Made by a program: the position numbers and the translations under genes. The notes beneath the pieces are model-generated. The model was given only the letters and a program-made list of their open reading frames with translations. It was not told the origin of the DNA and did not search any database. Positions 33,628 to 42,121 of a DNA stretch of 57,231 bases are shown piece by piece. The DNA is from an uncultured cyanobacterium (GTDB lineage: Bacteria; Cyanobacteriota; Vampirovibrionia; Vampirovibrionales; JAGQHJ01): contig CALAJO010000049.1 of NCBI GenBank assembly GCA_937922745.1, positions 1 to 57,231 on the forward strand, in the 5' to 3' direction. Every line of letters begins with the position of its first letter. The first letter of the stretch is position 1.

Positions 33628-34486
33628 CCGTCATCAGCATTACGGTTTGTATGTACTTATGGGGCGGCGTCAGGGATTTCCCGATAATCAGGTAGACAGG
33701 GCGGTAGGACTCCAGGTGGGGCTCCTTTGTTGCAACCGGTTTGGGGAGACACATCAACGTTCCATCATCCGCTTGGGATATAGATTGATATAAACCAAGA
33801 TAGACCCTGTCGTAAATACTGACAAGTTGTATATCATTTATCGGCAACTTTGCCTTCTGACTTAACAGCTCCTTAAACCGCACGCGCTGGCTGGTGCTAA
33901 AGCGGTGCGGCGGAATCGGCTTTCGGTACACTGGCAGTGGCATGGCCTGCACAGCGAACTTCAGCGGTTGGGTCTTAATCCGTGATAACTGTTTAACGGC
34001 CGGTCGTTTAAAGCGGTCATTCTCCAGCCGGGTGGGTTTGGCTGCCTTTGCGATAGAGAGCGCCTTGCGTTCGATGCATTGCACAGGACCTGGCGCAACC
34101 GCTTCTACCGGTAATGTGATAACGTGAGCATCTTGAAACGCAGTTGATTCAAAGCGGACAAAAATCGCGTCTTCCCAATTACATGGAACGGCCTGGGCTA
34201 CTGCCTCCGGCACCAAGGCGCTGCCTTGATGCAGCACACAATCCACCTCTGCTTCTATGACGTTGCTGCATGCCTCCAGCAACACAGCGGCCGGGTGACT
34301 CACGGCCTGTTCATCAATCAACACGCCGCCATATGTTTCAGAATCAATAGGCAGATGAAAGGCTATCCAGTTGTTGTTTATTTCCAAATCGGCCACGGCA
34401 GTATGGACGCCTTTAAAATGCTGGCGCAGGGTTTCGCGTATTTCGCCGATTAACTTGCGGCTGCCTTGATCCCAGCTTCCTGGCAT
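33608..34486 (-). CDS. Unknown protein B of the sigma-factor operon, 292 residues
   Basis: No family is recognised. The N-terminal half (about 1-140) looks like an alpha/beta domain (KLIGEIRETLRQHF, WIAFHLPIDSETYGGVLIDE, LLEACSNVIEAEVDCVL). The middle (about 145-205) is basic and Pro-rich, likely a linker. The C-terminus (about 205-285) has mixed strands (DIQLVSIYDRVYLGLYQSIS, RPVYLIIGKSL). It overlaps its upstream neighbour by 37 bases and the kinase by 20, so all are made together. It could be a sensor or adaptor acting between sigma factor and kinase; this rests only on position. Confidence 0.75.
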   Translation of the reverse strand: MPGSWDQGSRKLIGEIRETLRQHFKGVHTAVADLEINNNWIAFHLPIDSETYGGVLIDEQAVSHPAAVLLEACSNVIEAEVDCVLHQGSALVPEAVAQAVPCNWEDAIFVRFESTAFQDAHVITLPVEAVAPGPVQCIERKALSIAKAAKPTRLENDRFKRPAVKQLSRIKTQPLKFAVQAMPLPVYRKPIPPHRFSTSQRVRFKELLSQKAKLPINDIQLVSIYDRVYLGLYQSISQADDGTLMCLPKPVATKEPHLESYRPVYLIIGKSLTPPHKYIQTVMLMTDEEDGR

Positions 34487-35088
34487 AGTACTGAAAGGGC
34501 CTTTTCCACTCTTACAAGGGGTTCCATAATATCCATCAGCTTGCCGTTTTCCAACAGCTGCCTGTATATCTCCGAGTTCTCCAGTTCTGCGTCCGCTTCT
34601 TTGGACTTGTCCGGTAAGCTCTTGGGAGCGCCTGCGGCAACATCTCGCCCTGTTGTGCTATCCGAGCCCATTTGCACGCGAACCGGGCTGCTCTCCGCAG
34701 TGAGTTGCAGCAAAAACTCCTGCGCGGAAATTCGCTCATACGGCACCGTTCCGCGAAGGGGCGGCGCCTTGGTCTCCGTCAACCGAACCACGTCGTAATC
34801 GCGCGTGGCGGCCTCCTTCATCAGAAAACTTTCGTCATTCACCACCAGCAGGGCCGGCTTGGATTCCAGGCTTTTGATCAACGTTTCCAGGATGACTTCG
34901 TTCTTGATGTAACGCCCTAAAACAGACCCATAAAGGATCTGTTGAATCTTGGTGGGTTGGATCGGCTCGGTATAGCGAAACTCTACCGGGAGTCCCCGGG
35001 AGTCCACCACCATTAGGCCGCCAATGTACACGTTAGGAATGGGAGTGGTTACCAGCAGATATCCGAGACGGGCATCCTGGGGCTTCAT
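34450..35088 (-). CDS. Unknown protein A of the sigma-factor operon, about 212 residues
   Basis: No named family is recognised. The N-terminal domain (about 1-75) has strands LGYLLVTTPIPNVYIGGLMV and a PVEFRYTEPI segment, then a helix IQQILYGSVLGRYIKNEVIL and the strand PALLVVNDESFL; this looks like a compact alpha/beta fold. The C-terminal half is polar with a helix NSEIYRQLLENGKLMDIMEP. The ATG overlaps the sigma factor's TGA as ATGA, so translation is coupled to the sigma factor. A direct partner of the sigma factor is plausible from position but unproven. Confidence 0.75.
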   Translation of the reverse strand: MKPQDARLGYLLVTTPIPNVYIGGLMVVDSRGLPVEFRYTEPIQPTKIQQILYGSVLGRYIKNEVILETLIKSLESKPALLVVNDESFLMKEAATRDYDVVRLTETKAPPLRGTVPYERISAQEFLLQLTAESSPVRVQMGSDSTTGRDVAAGAPKSLPDKSKEADAELENSEIYRQLLENGKLMDIMEPLVRVEKALSVLCQEAGIKAAAS

Positions 35089-35891
35089 TGGCTGAGGGCG
35101 CCCCGTAACCTGAGGATGGCTTGCGCATGCAACTGACATACACGGGATTCGGACACGCTAATGACTTCGCCGATTTCCTTCAGGGTCATGTTCTCGTGGT
35201 AATACAAGGCAATTAAAAGCTTTTCGCGCTCCGGCAACTTGCCAATGGCTTCCGCCAGCCTGCGGCGTAGTTCACCGGACTCAAGCTCGGCCTGCGGATC
35301 AGGGCTATTCTTGTCCTCCACCAGATCCATCAGGGAGGCGGTGCTGCCGGAGCTGTCATCCCCTCGGGACTCATCCAGCGAGATCAGCAGGTTGTTGCTT
35401 TCCGAAAGAATCATCTTGAGCTTGTGCTTGGTGACACCAAGCTCTTCGGCCAGTTCGTCCTCGGTAGGATTGCGGCCCAGTTTTTCTTCCAGTCGGGCCA
35501 TGGCCTCCTGCAAGTCCTTGGCGCGCTTGCGAACCCCACGCGGCACCCAATCCTGGAAGCGGAGCTGGTCGATGATGGCCCCGCGAATCCGGGTGACGGC
35601 GTATGTTTCAAACTTCAAGCCACGGGAGAGATCGTAACGCTCGACGGCTTCCATCAGGCCCATGGTGCCGTAGCTTACCAGGTCTTCCTGCGCGATGCTG
35701 ACAGGCAATGTAATTGGCAGGCGGCTAACCACGTACCGCACCAGGTGAAGATACTTCAAAATCAGCTTTTCGCGAAGTTGCGGGCTGTCGGGGCTGTTTT
35801 TATACTGATGCCACAGCTGCATAACCTCATGCTCCTCGGTCGCCGATCGGGCTGAGGATTTCTTGATAGCGGGTCTGGACGCCTCGGACAT
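35085..35891 (-). CDS. FliA/WhiG-family (sigma28-type) RNA polymerase sigma factor
   Basis: 268 residues. Region 2 is LREKLILKYLHLVRYVVSRL, then EDLVSYGTMGLMEAVERYDL and KFETYAVTRIRGAIIDQLR, the class signature. Region 3 follows (ARLEEKLGRNPTEDELAEEL, then GVTKHKLKMIL). Region 4 is LPEREKLLIALYYHENMTLK, ending EIGEVISVSESRVCQLH with the helix-turn-helix. FliA/WhiG sigma factors drive motility, sporulation or general developmental genes and are normally held by an anti-sigma factor. No flagellar gene is in the window, so the regulon is unknown. It opens a five-gene overlapping operon ending in a receiver-RsbW-like fusion. AAAGG lies eight bases before the ATG. Confidence 0.95.
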   Translation of the reverse strand: MSEASRPAIKKSSARSATEEHEVMQLWHQYKNSPDSPQLREKLILKYLHLVRYVVSRLPITLPVSIAQEDLVSYGTMGLMEAVERYDLSRGLKFETYAVTRIRGAIIDQLRFQDWVPRGVRKRAKDLQEAMARLEEKLGRNPTEDELAEELGVTKHKLKMILSESNNLLISLDESRGDDSSGSTASLMDLVEDKNSPDPQAELESGELRRRLAEAIGKLPEREKLLIALYYHENMTLKEIGEVISVSESRVCQLHAQAILRLRGALSQ

Positions 35892-35929
35892 TTACAAACC
35901 TTTACGACTCTTTGTTTTTGAGGGTGGCT

Positions 35930-35935
35930 TATAAT
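35930..35935 (+). promoter_or_regulatory. Consensus -10 element in the divergent region
   Basis: A perfect TATAAT on the plus strand lies between the divergent sigma-factor and 36075 genes. The matching -35 is weak, and ATTATA on the other strand could serve the sigma operon instead. Confidence 0.35.
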
Positions 35936-36074
35936 ACAGTAACTCTAACGGAACACACCATAGATGACTTCCCATAGTCATACGATTTTTAAGGAAGGCG
36001 TGTAAAATCCCGTGACAGCGACCATTCAGCAACATCCAGCCCAACAGCGGCTCAACCGGATAGAGGAGAGAACA

Positions 36075-36635
36075 GTGGACTTGCGGCCATTGACACAAAA
36101 AACCGCTGTCTTTTACACCCGCCCTTTAATCGCCCGCTGGCTCAAGACCTTTAAACAACCGACCGTCGCTATCATCAGCGACCACGACATCCCTACGGAT
36201 GAATGGCGAACGCGACTGAAGACGGAGAACGTCGCATCCTACCGGCCCGATAGGTTTATTGCCGAAGACGGCCATGTGATGTGGGATCTCCTTGTTATTC
36301 AACTTGCCGACGTGTCCCAAAATGAGATAGACGAATTTGCGTCCCGCTTGAAAAAAGGCGGGGCGTTTATTTTAATCACCCAAAATCTGCGTCAGGACTG
36401 GACTTCCTGGCAATCCTTCCTGGAGTCCATCCAGATTACGGACCATTATCCCGTCGGCATTCATCCCAAAGGCGCTGCGGCCTGGTGGCCGTTTACCGCA
36501 TCCGCCATGCGGCTGCCGGGTGTATTGTTGGATAATCTATCGATGTTTTTTCCCGGCCGTTACCAGTTGGGCTTGCGGTTCGGGCGATACTGGCTGGTTA
36601 GAGGGCTAAAGCGCGATGACCAGACCATCCTATGA
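36075..36635 (+). CDS. Unknown protein, possible degenerate methyltransferase-like fold
   Basis: About 186 residues. The central part, MWDLLVIQLADVSQNEIDEF followed by KKGGAFILITQ, resembles the strand-helix-strand region after the SAM site of class I methyltransferases. No glycine-rich SAM motif is seen upstream, where instead TVAIISDHDIP occurs. The C-terminus has an amphipathic or membrane-associating stretch (LPGVLLDNLSMFFPGRYQLG). GTG 36075 is chosen because GAGGAGAG lies five bases upstream; GTG 36012 lacks a suitable site. The methyltransferase suggestion is weak. Confidence 0.65.
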   Translation: MDLRPLTQKTAVFYTRPLIARWLKTFKQPTVAIISDHDIPTDEWRTRLKTENVASYRPDRFIAEDGHVMWDLLVIQLADVSQNEIDEFASRLKKGGAFILITQNLRQDWTSWQSFLESIQITDHYPVGIHPKGAAAWWPFTASAMRLPGVLLDNLSMFFPGRYQLGLRFGRYWLVRGLKRDDQTIL

Positions 36636-36675
36636 AACCTTCCCTATTAGCGCAATGAGATATTGAGAAGAGTTC

Positions 36676-37647
36676 ATGATTACTGTCAGTCAAGCAACAA
36701 GCTATAGCACAAGAACATCAGCCCGTTTTGGTCTGGTTGCCGCCATGCCGGAAGACCAAATTAAGGTACATCACCAAAGAAAACAAGATAAGATTGCTTT
36801 TAGCCAAATAAACGCTATTTTTAACCGTACACATTGCTTTAAATCAAAAGTCACCGGGGAATATGACCCGGTGGATTTCAAGGAGTTGTGGAGTGTCTTG
36901 CCGCATCTTCTCAAGGAAAAAGTCAGACCTTTTTTCAGAGCCAGTGTGGCAAGAACTGCCGAAACACTCTGCAAACAGGGGAAACTCGGCGATTTGGAAG
37001 AAGTTAGCGATGTTTCCTACGAACTCAGCATCCTGAAAGCGGTTAAAAAAGGGTATATTACACTTGACGATGTTGAACAGACAATGCAATTCATCCAGCG
37101 ATCGAGAGGGAGCGATTCAGGGATTGAAGCAACCCGTGCCTTTGTGCAGCAATTATTAGACCCGAAACAGGTGAAGCGTTTGGCTGTCAAAGCTGGTATT
37201 TCGGAGGCCCAGTCATTAGAGCGTCTGGTACATACTACAGCGCGATTTGCATTGCTCCGAATGGAAGGCAGATTTCAGGATTTGGAACAGGGAACGCGCG
37301 CCCAACTAGCTGACGAGTATGATGAAGTTCTGGAGCGCCTACCAGAGAATGCTACGAAAACACGCTTATTAACACGGCATAAGCAGCGCATTCTATCCTT
37401 TCTGGAATCGGTTAGCCCGGCAACCGCAACACGGATTCTTGGACAATTGTTAATTGGAAATGGCTCTTTGGATTTGAAAAAACCGTTTGAGGCCATCCAG
37501 CAATTTATTAGTATGAAACATGAACTGCGGGCCTGGTTTCATGTGTCAAAAAAAGATAGCCCCCAATATGATTATAACAATCGTAAAAACACGACTGGCC
37601 CAATCGAGCGCCTTGGCGAAGCCTTCATTATCAGCCAAAATCGTTAG
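36676..37647 (+). CDS. Unknown FG-motif helical protein, 323 residues
   Basis: No family is recognised. It begins MITVSQATSYSTRTSARFGL, giving an RFG motif near residue 18. The rest is almost wholly helical and charged (for example YDPVDFKELWSVLPHLLKEK, DEYDEVLERLPENATKTRLL). There is no signal peptide, membrane helix or Cys cluster. Composition is a little more AT-rich than its neighbours. GAGAAGAG precedes the ATG. The stop overlaps the convergent murT gene by four bases. Together with other FG-motif genes in the window it may belong to a lineage-specific group. Confidence 0.75.
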   Translation: MITVSQATSYSTRTSARFGLVAAMPEDQIKVHHQRKQDKIAFSQINAIFNRTHCFKSKVTGEYDPVDFKELWSVLPHLLKEKVRPFFRASVARTAETLCKQGKLGDLEEVSDVSYELSILKAVKKGYITLDDVEQTMQFIQRSRGSDSGIEATRAFVQQLLDPKQVKRLAVKAGISEAQSLERLVHTTARFALLRMEGRFQDLEQGTRAQLADEYDEVLERLPENATKTRLLTRHKQRILSFLESVSPATATRILGQLLIGNGSLDLKKPFEAIQQFISMKHELRAWFHVSKKDSPQYDYNNRKNTTGPIERLGEAFIISQNR

Positions 37648-39065
37648 CGGCTTTTTAACGCCTGGCTAATCTGTAGGAGTGCCGTATAAGTCGGCAGGAC
37701 GTAAAGGGTTTCATCTGCGTGGGTTTGATCGACCGCATCATACAAGGCCGTCATCACTTCCGGCTGGATTTTGATTTGTTCCGCTGGAATGCCGGCATAG
37801 CGCAGGCGAACCGCCATGTCTTCCGCGCGATGGCCGGAAACGGTAATGGGATTTGGCATCTGGGCCAATAATTCGAATGGCGCATCCCACAACCAGGAAA
37901 TATCACGGCCGTCGGCATAGTTATCGTTAATCAAAATCACCAGGCGGCGCTTGGGATCAGCCGTCACAACCTTCAGCACTTCAGCGGCTCCCACAGGATT
38001 CTTGATTAGCAGAATCATGATATTTTTTCCGTGAATCTGCTTCTTTTCCGCCCGGCCAAAAATACTGTGATAGGATTGCAGGCTGTCGCCCATCCTTTCC
38101 GGCGGCACTTCCAGCCAGGCACCGGCCGTTGCGGCAGCCATAAAGTTGTAGGCGTTAAATAGTCCAGGCAACTGTAATGTCACGGGCGAAACGGATTGCT
38201 CCCCAACGCGAAATGTAATTCTGCTCTGCGTCGCGGAAACGTCAATCTGATCGGCGGAAACCCAAGGCACCGGGCGCTTGAAGTCGCAGGCAGGGCAGGC
38301 ATAATGCCCTAAATGGCCATAGAGGATTTTACTGTATTGCAACGGTGCCTGGCATAGCGGGCAATCCGTTACTTCGTGGGGAAAACCCACCGGAAAATCC
38401 AGATCGATGGCGGCGGGGTAGTTCACAAATTCCACCCCGTAATAAATCACCCGATCTGCCGGAAGTGAGGCACCGATACTCGTCACCATCGGGTCATCCG
38501 CATTAAGCGCAACCATGCCGCCACTCTGCTCGATGCCTTTTCGGATCATCTTTGCCGTGGTATCCAGCTCCCCGTAACGATCCAACTGATCGCGGAAGAG
38601 ATTGGTCACCAACGTTAAATCCTGCTTAATGGCCTTGGACACTGCGGGCATAGAGGCTTCATCCACTTCAATAACGGCATAATCCACGGCCAGGTTGCCG
38701 TTCAGGTTGCTTTTCTGAAGTAGGGCCGCCGTAATCCCTGGGAACATGTTCGCGCCCAGTTGGTTATTCGCAATTTTAAAACCGCCATTTTCCAGAAACG
38801 AAGACAACAGGCCGGATGTCGTGCTTTTTCCGTTGGTGCCGGTAATGGCAACGCTCTTATGGCGAACCTGTCGGCCCAGCTTCTGCAACAGGTCCGCATC
38901 CACCTTTAATGCCACTTTTCCAGGCAGGGAGGTGCCGGAGCCGATTTTAAACACCTTGATAAGTTGCGCGCTGAGCTTGCCTGCGGCAACGGCCAGCGCG
39001 GCTTTCAACCCGGTGCCGGTCATTGGCCTGGTTTGCGATTGCTGAGGTAAAACAGGATTTGCCAT
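37644..39065 (-). CDS. murT: Lipid II isoglutaminyl synthase, MurT subunit
   Basis: A Mur-ligase-like ATP-dependent subunit that, with the glutaminase GatD, amidates the stem-peptide glutamate of lipid II. At 473 residues it has Walker A in VAITGTNGKSTTSG (about 73-86), the middle domain with DLTLVTNLFRDQLDRYGELD, a zinc ribbon (CPLC and CPAC pairs flanking YGHLGHYA) inserted as in MurT, and the C-terminal DUF1727 region with IMILLIKNPVGAAEVL and WLWDAPFELL. A gatD gene is usually adjacent but is not present in this window. Confidence 0.92.
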   Translation of the reverse strand: MANPVLPQQSQTRPMTGTGLKAALAVAAGKLSAQLIKVFKIGSGTSLPGKVALKVDADLLQKLGRQVRHKSVAITGTNGKSTTSGLLSSFLENGGFKIANNQLGANMFPGITAALLQKSNLNGNLAVDYAVIEVDEASMPAVSKAIKQDLTLVTNLFRDQLDRYGELDTTAKMIRKGIEQSGGMVALNADDPMVTSIGASLPADRVIYYGVEFVNYPAAIDLDFPVGFPHEVTDCPLCQAPLQYSKILYGHLGHYACPACDFKRPVPWVSADQIDVSATQSRITFRVGEQSVSPVTLQLPGLFNAYNFMAAATAGAWLEVPPERMGDSLQSYHSIFGRAEKKQIHGKNIMILLIKNPVGAAEVLKVVTADPKRRLVILINDNYADGRDISWLWDAPFELLAQMPNPITVSGHRAEDMAVRLRYAGIPAEQIKIQPEVMTALYDAVDQTHADETLYVLPTYTALLQISQALKSR

Positions 39066-39196
39066 AATCCTATTCTACTATTGCTTTGGCAACCTTTCAC
39101 TTCAGTTCTTCCGATTTCAAATAAAAAATCTGTAATTACGGGCGCGGGCCGCGGCATAGCCGCAACCCGCAAACACCTTAAACTGTTAATTCCGGT

Positions 39197-40396
39197 TTAA
39201 ACAGCGGCAGATGGTTGTTTCTGGGCCATTTGGAAGTGGATGCCCTTGTTCTTCATCCGGGTAATGGCCTCTTGGATACGGCTGTCGTTCTGGGTCAGCG
39301 CTACGCGGAAGAACCCTTCGCCCGCCTTGCCGTAACCGGTGCCCGGCGCCACGACAATATCACATTGCTCCAAGAGCAACTCCACGAATTGGGTATCCGT
39401 GTACCCTGCCGGAACCGGAATCCACAGATAGAACGTGGCGGCATTCGGCGGGAAATCCCAACCCATCTGGTTCAGTCCGTCCACAAAAATATCGCGGCGG
39501 GTGGCGTAAATGGTATTTAAATTCTGCAACAACTCATCAGAGCGGTTTAACCCGACAATGGCCGCCTGCTGGATAGCTTTAAACACGCCGCTATCGCAGT
39601 TGTTCTTAATCACGCCCAAGGCATCAATGGCGGCTTTGTTGCCCACGGCAAACCCAACGCGCCAGCCGGTCATGTTATACATCTTGCTCAGGCTGAACAT
39701 CTCGATACAAACGTCCTTGGCCCCTTCCGCCTGCAGGAAGCTGGGCGCGCGGTAGCCATCAAACGTCATTTCAGAATATGCATTGTCGTGGCACAGAAGT
39801 ATATTGTGCTGTTTACAGAAGGCGATGGTTTCTTTGATGAATGCATCCGGGGTAATCGCGCCAGTGGGGTTGTTGGGATAGTTCAGGAACAGCAGCTTGG
39901 CGCGCTTGAGAATATCTGCCGGAATTTGGGAATAGTCCGGCAAAAACTTGTTCTCAGCCTTAAGGGGAACAATATACGGCTCGCCACCGCAGAGGATGGT
40001 GAAGTTGTTGTAAACCGGGTAGCCAGGAGACGGCGCAAGCACCACATCACCCGGATCGACATAAGCCTGGATCAGGTGCGCAATGCCTTCTTTCGAACCA
40101 ATTAAGGACATAACCTCGGTGGCCGGGTCAACCTTAACGCCAAAGCGGTTGTCCATCCACTCTGTCGCGGCTTTGCGATATTCAACCGTTCCCCGGTAAG
40201 GCGGATAATTATGGGTGGAGTAGTCATCCACGGCGCGGTGCATTTCTTCTAAAATCGGCAAGGGCGTCGGCAGGTCAGGATCACCAATCCCCAGGTTGAT
40301 GATATCGCGGCCCTGGGCCTTGGCTGCATCAATCTTTTTATCCAGCTCCGCAAACAGGTAAGGGGGAATTTGCGTCAACTTTTTCGAGGGCTGCAT
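39197..40396 (-). CDS. dapL: LL-diaminopimelate aminotransferase
   Basis: A PLP-dependent enzyme that converts tetrahydrodipicolinate directly to LL-diaminopimelate for lysine and peptidoglycan synthesis, known from cyanobacteria, chlamydiae and some other bacteria. At 399 residues it has NLGIGDPDLPTP, the NYPPYRGTVEYRKA segment, NYPNNPTGA, the DNAYSEMTFDG loop and the PLP Lys238 in SLSKMYNMTGWRVGF. Closely related aspartate aminotransferases share these motifs, but overall pattern and length favour DapL. AGGA precedes the ATG. It is divergent from the comB operon. Confidence 0.88.
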   Translation of the reverse strand: MQPSKKLTQIPPYLFAELDKKIDAAKAQGRDIINLGIGDPDLPTPLPILEEMHRAVDDYSTHNYPPYRGTVEYRKAATEWMDNRFGVKVDPATEVMSLIGSKEGIAHLIQAYVDPGDVVLAPSPGYPVYNNFTILCGGEPYIVPLKAENKFLPDYSQIPADILKRAKLLFLNYPNNPTGAITPDAFIKETIAFCKQHNILLCHDNAYSEMTFDGYRAPSFLQAEGAKDVCIEMFSLSKMYNMTGWRVGFAVGNKAAIDALGVIKNNCDSGVFKAIQQAAIVGLNRSDELLQNLNTIYATRRDIFVDGLNQMGWDFPPNAATFYLWIPVPAGYTDTQFVELLLEQCDIVVAPGTGYGKAGEGFFRVALTQNDSRIQEAITRMKNKGIHFQMAQKQPSAAV

Positions 40397-40434
40397 GTCC
40401 TGACGTTCCTTTTCAACTTTTCCTACGGCTTATC

Positions 40435-40462
40435 TTGTGTTAGCTTGAATTTAGCATAAAAT
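40435..40462 (+). promoter_or_regulatory. Probable promoter of the comB-prmA-rsmE-cca operon
   Basis: TTGTGT, a 16-base spacer and TAAAAT (40457-40462) lie 24 bases before the comB ATG. Confidence 0.4.
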
Positions 40463-40485
40463 GGCCATTTTGGGAAACGCAAACC

Positions 40486-41235
40486 ATGCATATCGATGTC
40501 GCGCTAGTGCCTGCCGCCCTGCAATCCATGGATGTCCGTGACAAGACTGTTGTCGCAGTTGATGTGTTGCGGGCAACCAGCACATTGGTGGCTGCTTTTG
40601 AGAAAGGTGTCCGTCAGGTGACGCCGGTGGAAACGGTTGAAGACGCCATGAAACTGAAACAGCTTTACCCGGAGAGCCTGCTGCTCGGCGAAGTCTATAG
40701 CGTCAAGCCTGAAGGGTTCGATTTTGAGAACTCCCCGACGGAATTGCTGGGAACAGCCGACCTGGACGGCAAGCACCTTATTATGCGCTCCACCAATGGC
40801 ACCCGGCTCATCAAGCAGTTGGGAGCCCAGGGTGCAGACTCTGTTTTTATCGGAAGTTTCGTTAACCTGGCATCTCTGATTGCTGTGGTTGAGCAGCAAG
40901 GTATGGATGTCGTCATCTGCTGCGCCGGGAATTCCGGCACAGCCAGCCTGGAGGATATTGGGTTTGCGGGCGCTTTGGCGCAATACCTCTCAAACGAGGA
41001 TGCAGGCGCGCAATTGAGTGATGCAGCCAAAACCGCCATCGCCGTTTGGAAAAGCCACCAGGAAAATGCCATGGCTTTGTTTCACCAGTCTTTTCATGCA
41101 TCTACCCTGCAACATCTTGGACGGGATGTTGACCTGCATTGCGTAGCGGAATGGACCAGTTCGCATGTTCCCGTGTTTACGGCTTCAACCGGCCAGATCA
41201 CATCCTATCCCGTACCGGAGGCTTCCTATGTCTGA
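40486..41235 (+). CDS. comB: ComB-family 2-phosphosulfolactate phosphatase
   Basis: The family is defined by the Mg-dependent phosphatase of coenzyme M synthesis but is widespread in bacteria, including cyanobacteria, that do not make coenzyme M, where its substrate is unclear. At 249 residues it has VAVDVLRATSTLVAAFEKG, LLLGEVYSVKPEGFDFENSP, MRSTNGTRLIKQ and VICCAGNSGTASLEDIGFAG, all family blocks. It is first in a four-gene operon; its stop overlaps the prmA start by eight bases. Confidence 0.9.
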   Translation: MHIDVALVPAALQSMDVRDKTVVAVDVLRATSTLVAAFEKGVRQVTPVETVEDAMKLKQLYPESLLLGEVYSVKPEGFDFENSPTELLGTADLDGKHLIMRSTNGTRLIKQLGAQGADSVFIGSFVNLASLIAVVEQQGMDVVICCAGNSGTASLEDIGFAGALAQYLSNEDAGAQLSDAAKTAIAVWKSHQENAMALFHQSFHASTLQHLGRDVDLHCVAEWTSSHVPVFTASTGQITSYPVPEASYV

Positions 41236-42121
41236 TACGTTAAGTACTACCCTGCGCCCGATGGTTGGCGTTATGCTCCAACTGGCATCCGAAGACCAGG
41301 CGGCCTTTCTGGAAGAACTTCTCTGGACGCTGGATGGCGTGACCAGCGTGATGTACAAGATGGATGGTGAAATTTTCCAGGGAATGCAGGTGATTGCCGC
41401 CAACGAGAACCTGGCTGTGGATATCCAGGCCCTGCTTGCTTTACAACAACTGAGTGAACAGGTGACGATTGACCATATCCAGCAGATCCAGGAAGAGGAT
41501 TGGGCGGAAAGCTGGAAGCAATACTGGCACGTCAACCGGATTTTACCGCACTTAGTGATTCAACCCAGTTGGGAAACCTTTACACCCACCGCTGGGGATA
41601 TCGTCCTTCGGCTGGATCCGGGCTCCGCATTCGGGACGGGAACGCATGAAACGACGCAGTTAGTGCTTTATCTGCTTGATGAGATCATGAAGGGAACACA
41701 ACATTTCCCTTGCAAGATGATCGATGTAGGCACCGGCTCCGGTATCCTGGCAATATATGCCGCGAAGTTAGGGGTCAAGGATATCGTGGCGATTGATAAC
41801 GATCCGCAAGCCGTGGCGGTTTCCCGACAAAATGTGCAGGATAACGGCGTTGAGCAAACTGTACGGTGTAGCGTGCAGCCTCTCTCCGATTTTGAAAAGG
41901 AAACTTTTGACTTCATCACGGCCAATATCCTGGCCCCGGTCTTGCAGGAGATGATGGCGCAGTTCAAACAGATGCTTTCATCTGATGGGACACTCATCCT
42001 CAGTGGGATTAACCGACAGCAGGTCGGCGATATGGCCGCGAGCATTCGTCGTCATGGCTTAAAGTTACAGCGGGTGCTGCAAAAAGGAGACTGGGTTGCC
42101 CTTGTCTGCCAACGCCCTTAA
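41228..42121 (+). CDS. prmA: Ribosomal protein L11 methyltransferase
   Basis: It methylates ribosomal protein L11 using S-adenosylmethionine. About 297 residues. The N-terminal L11-recognition domain is followed by the family signature VLRLDPGSAFGTGTHETTQL and the SAM-binding strand MIDVGTGSGILAIYAAKLG, then DIVAIDNDPQAVAVSRQN and ITANILAPVLQEM. ATG 41228 sits inside the end of comB. Its end overlaps the rsmE start by 26 bases. Confidence 0.95.
   Translation: MSDTLSTTLRPMVGVMLQLASEDQAAFLEELLWTLDGVTSVMYKMDGEIFQGMQVIAANENLAVDIQALLALQQLSEQVTIDHIQQIQEEDWAESWKQYWHVNRILPHLVIQPSWETFTPTAGDIVLRLDPGSAFGTGTHETTQLVLYLLDEIMKGTQHFPCKMIDVGTGSGILAIYAAKLGVKDIVAIDNDPQAVAVSRQNVQDNGVEQTVRCSVQPLSDFEKETFDFITANILAPVLQEMMAQFKQMLSSDGTLILSGINRQQVGDMAASIRRHGLKLQRVLQKGDWVALVCQRP

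Noticed and set aside
39140-39175. Possible terminator after dapL (GCGGG..CCCGC)
   Set aside because: The stem is short and interrupted and the T-run is too far away; not strong enough to call.
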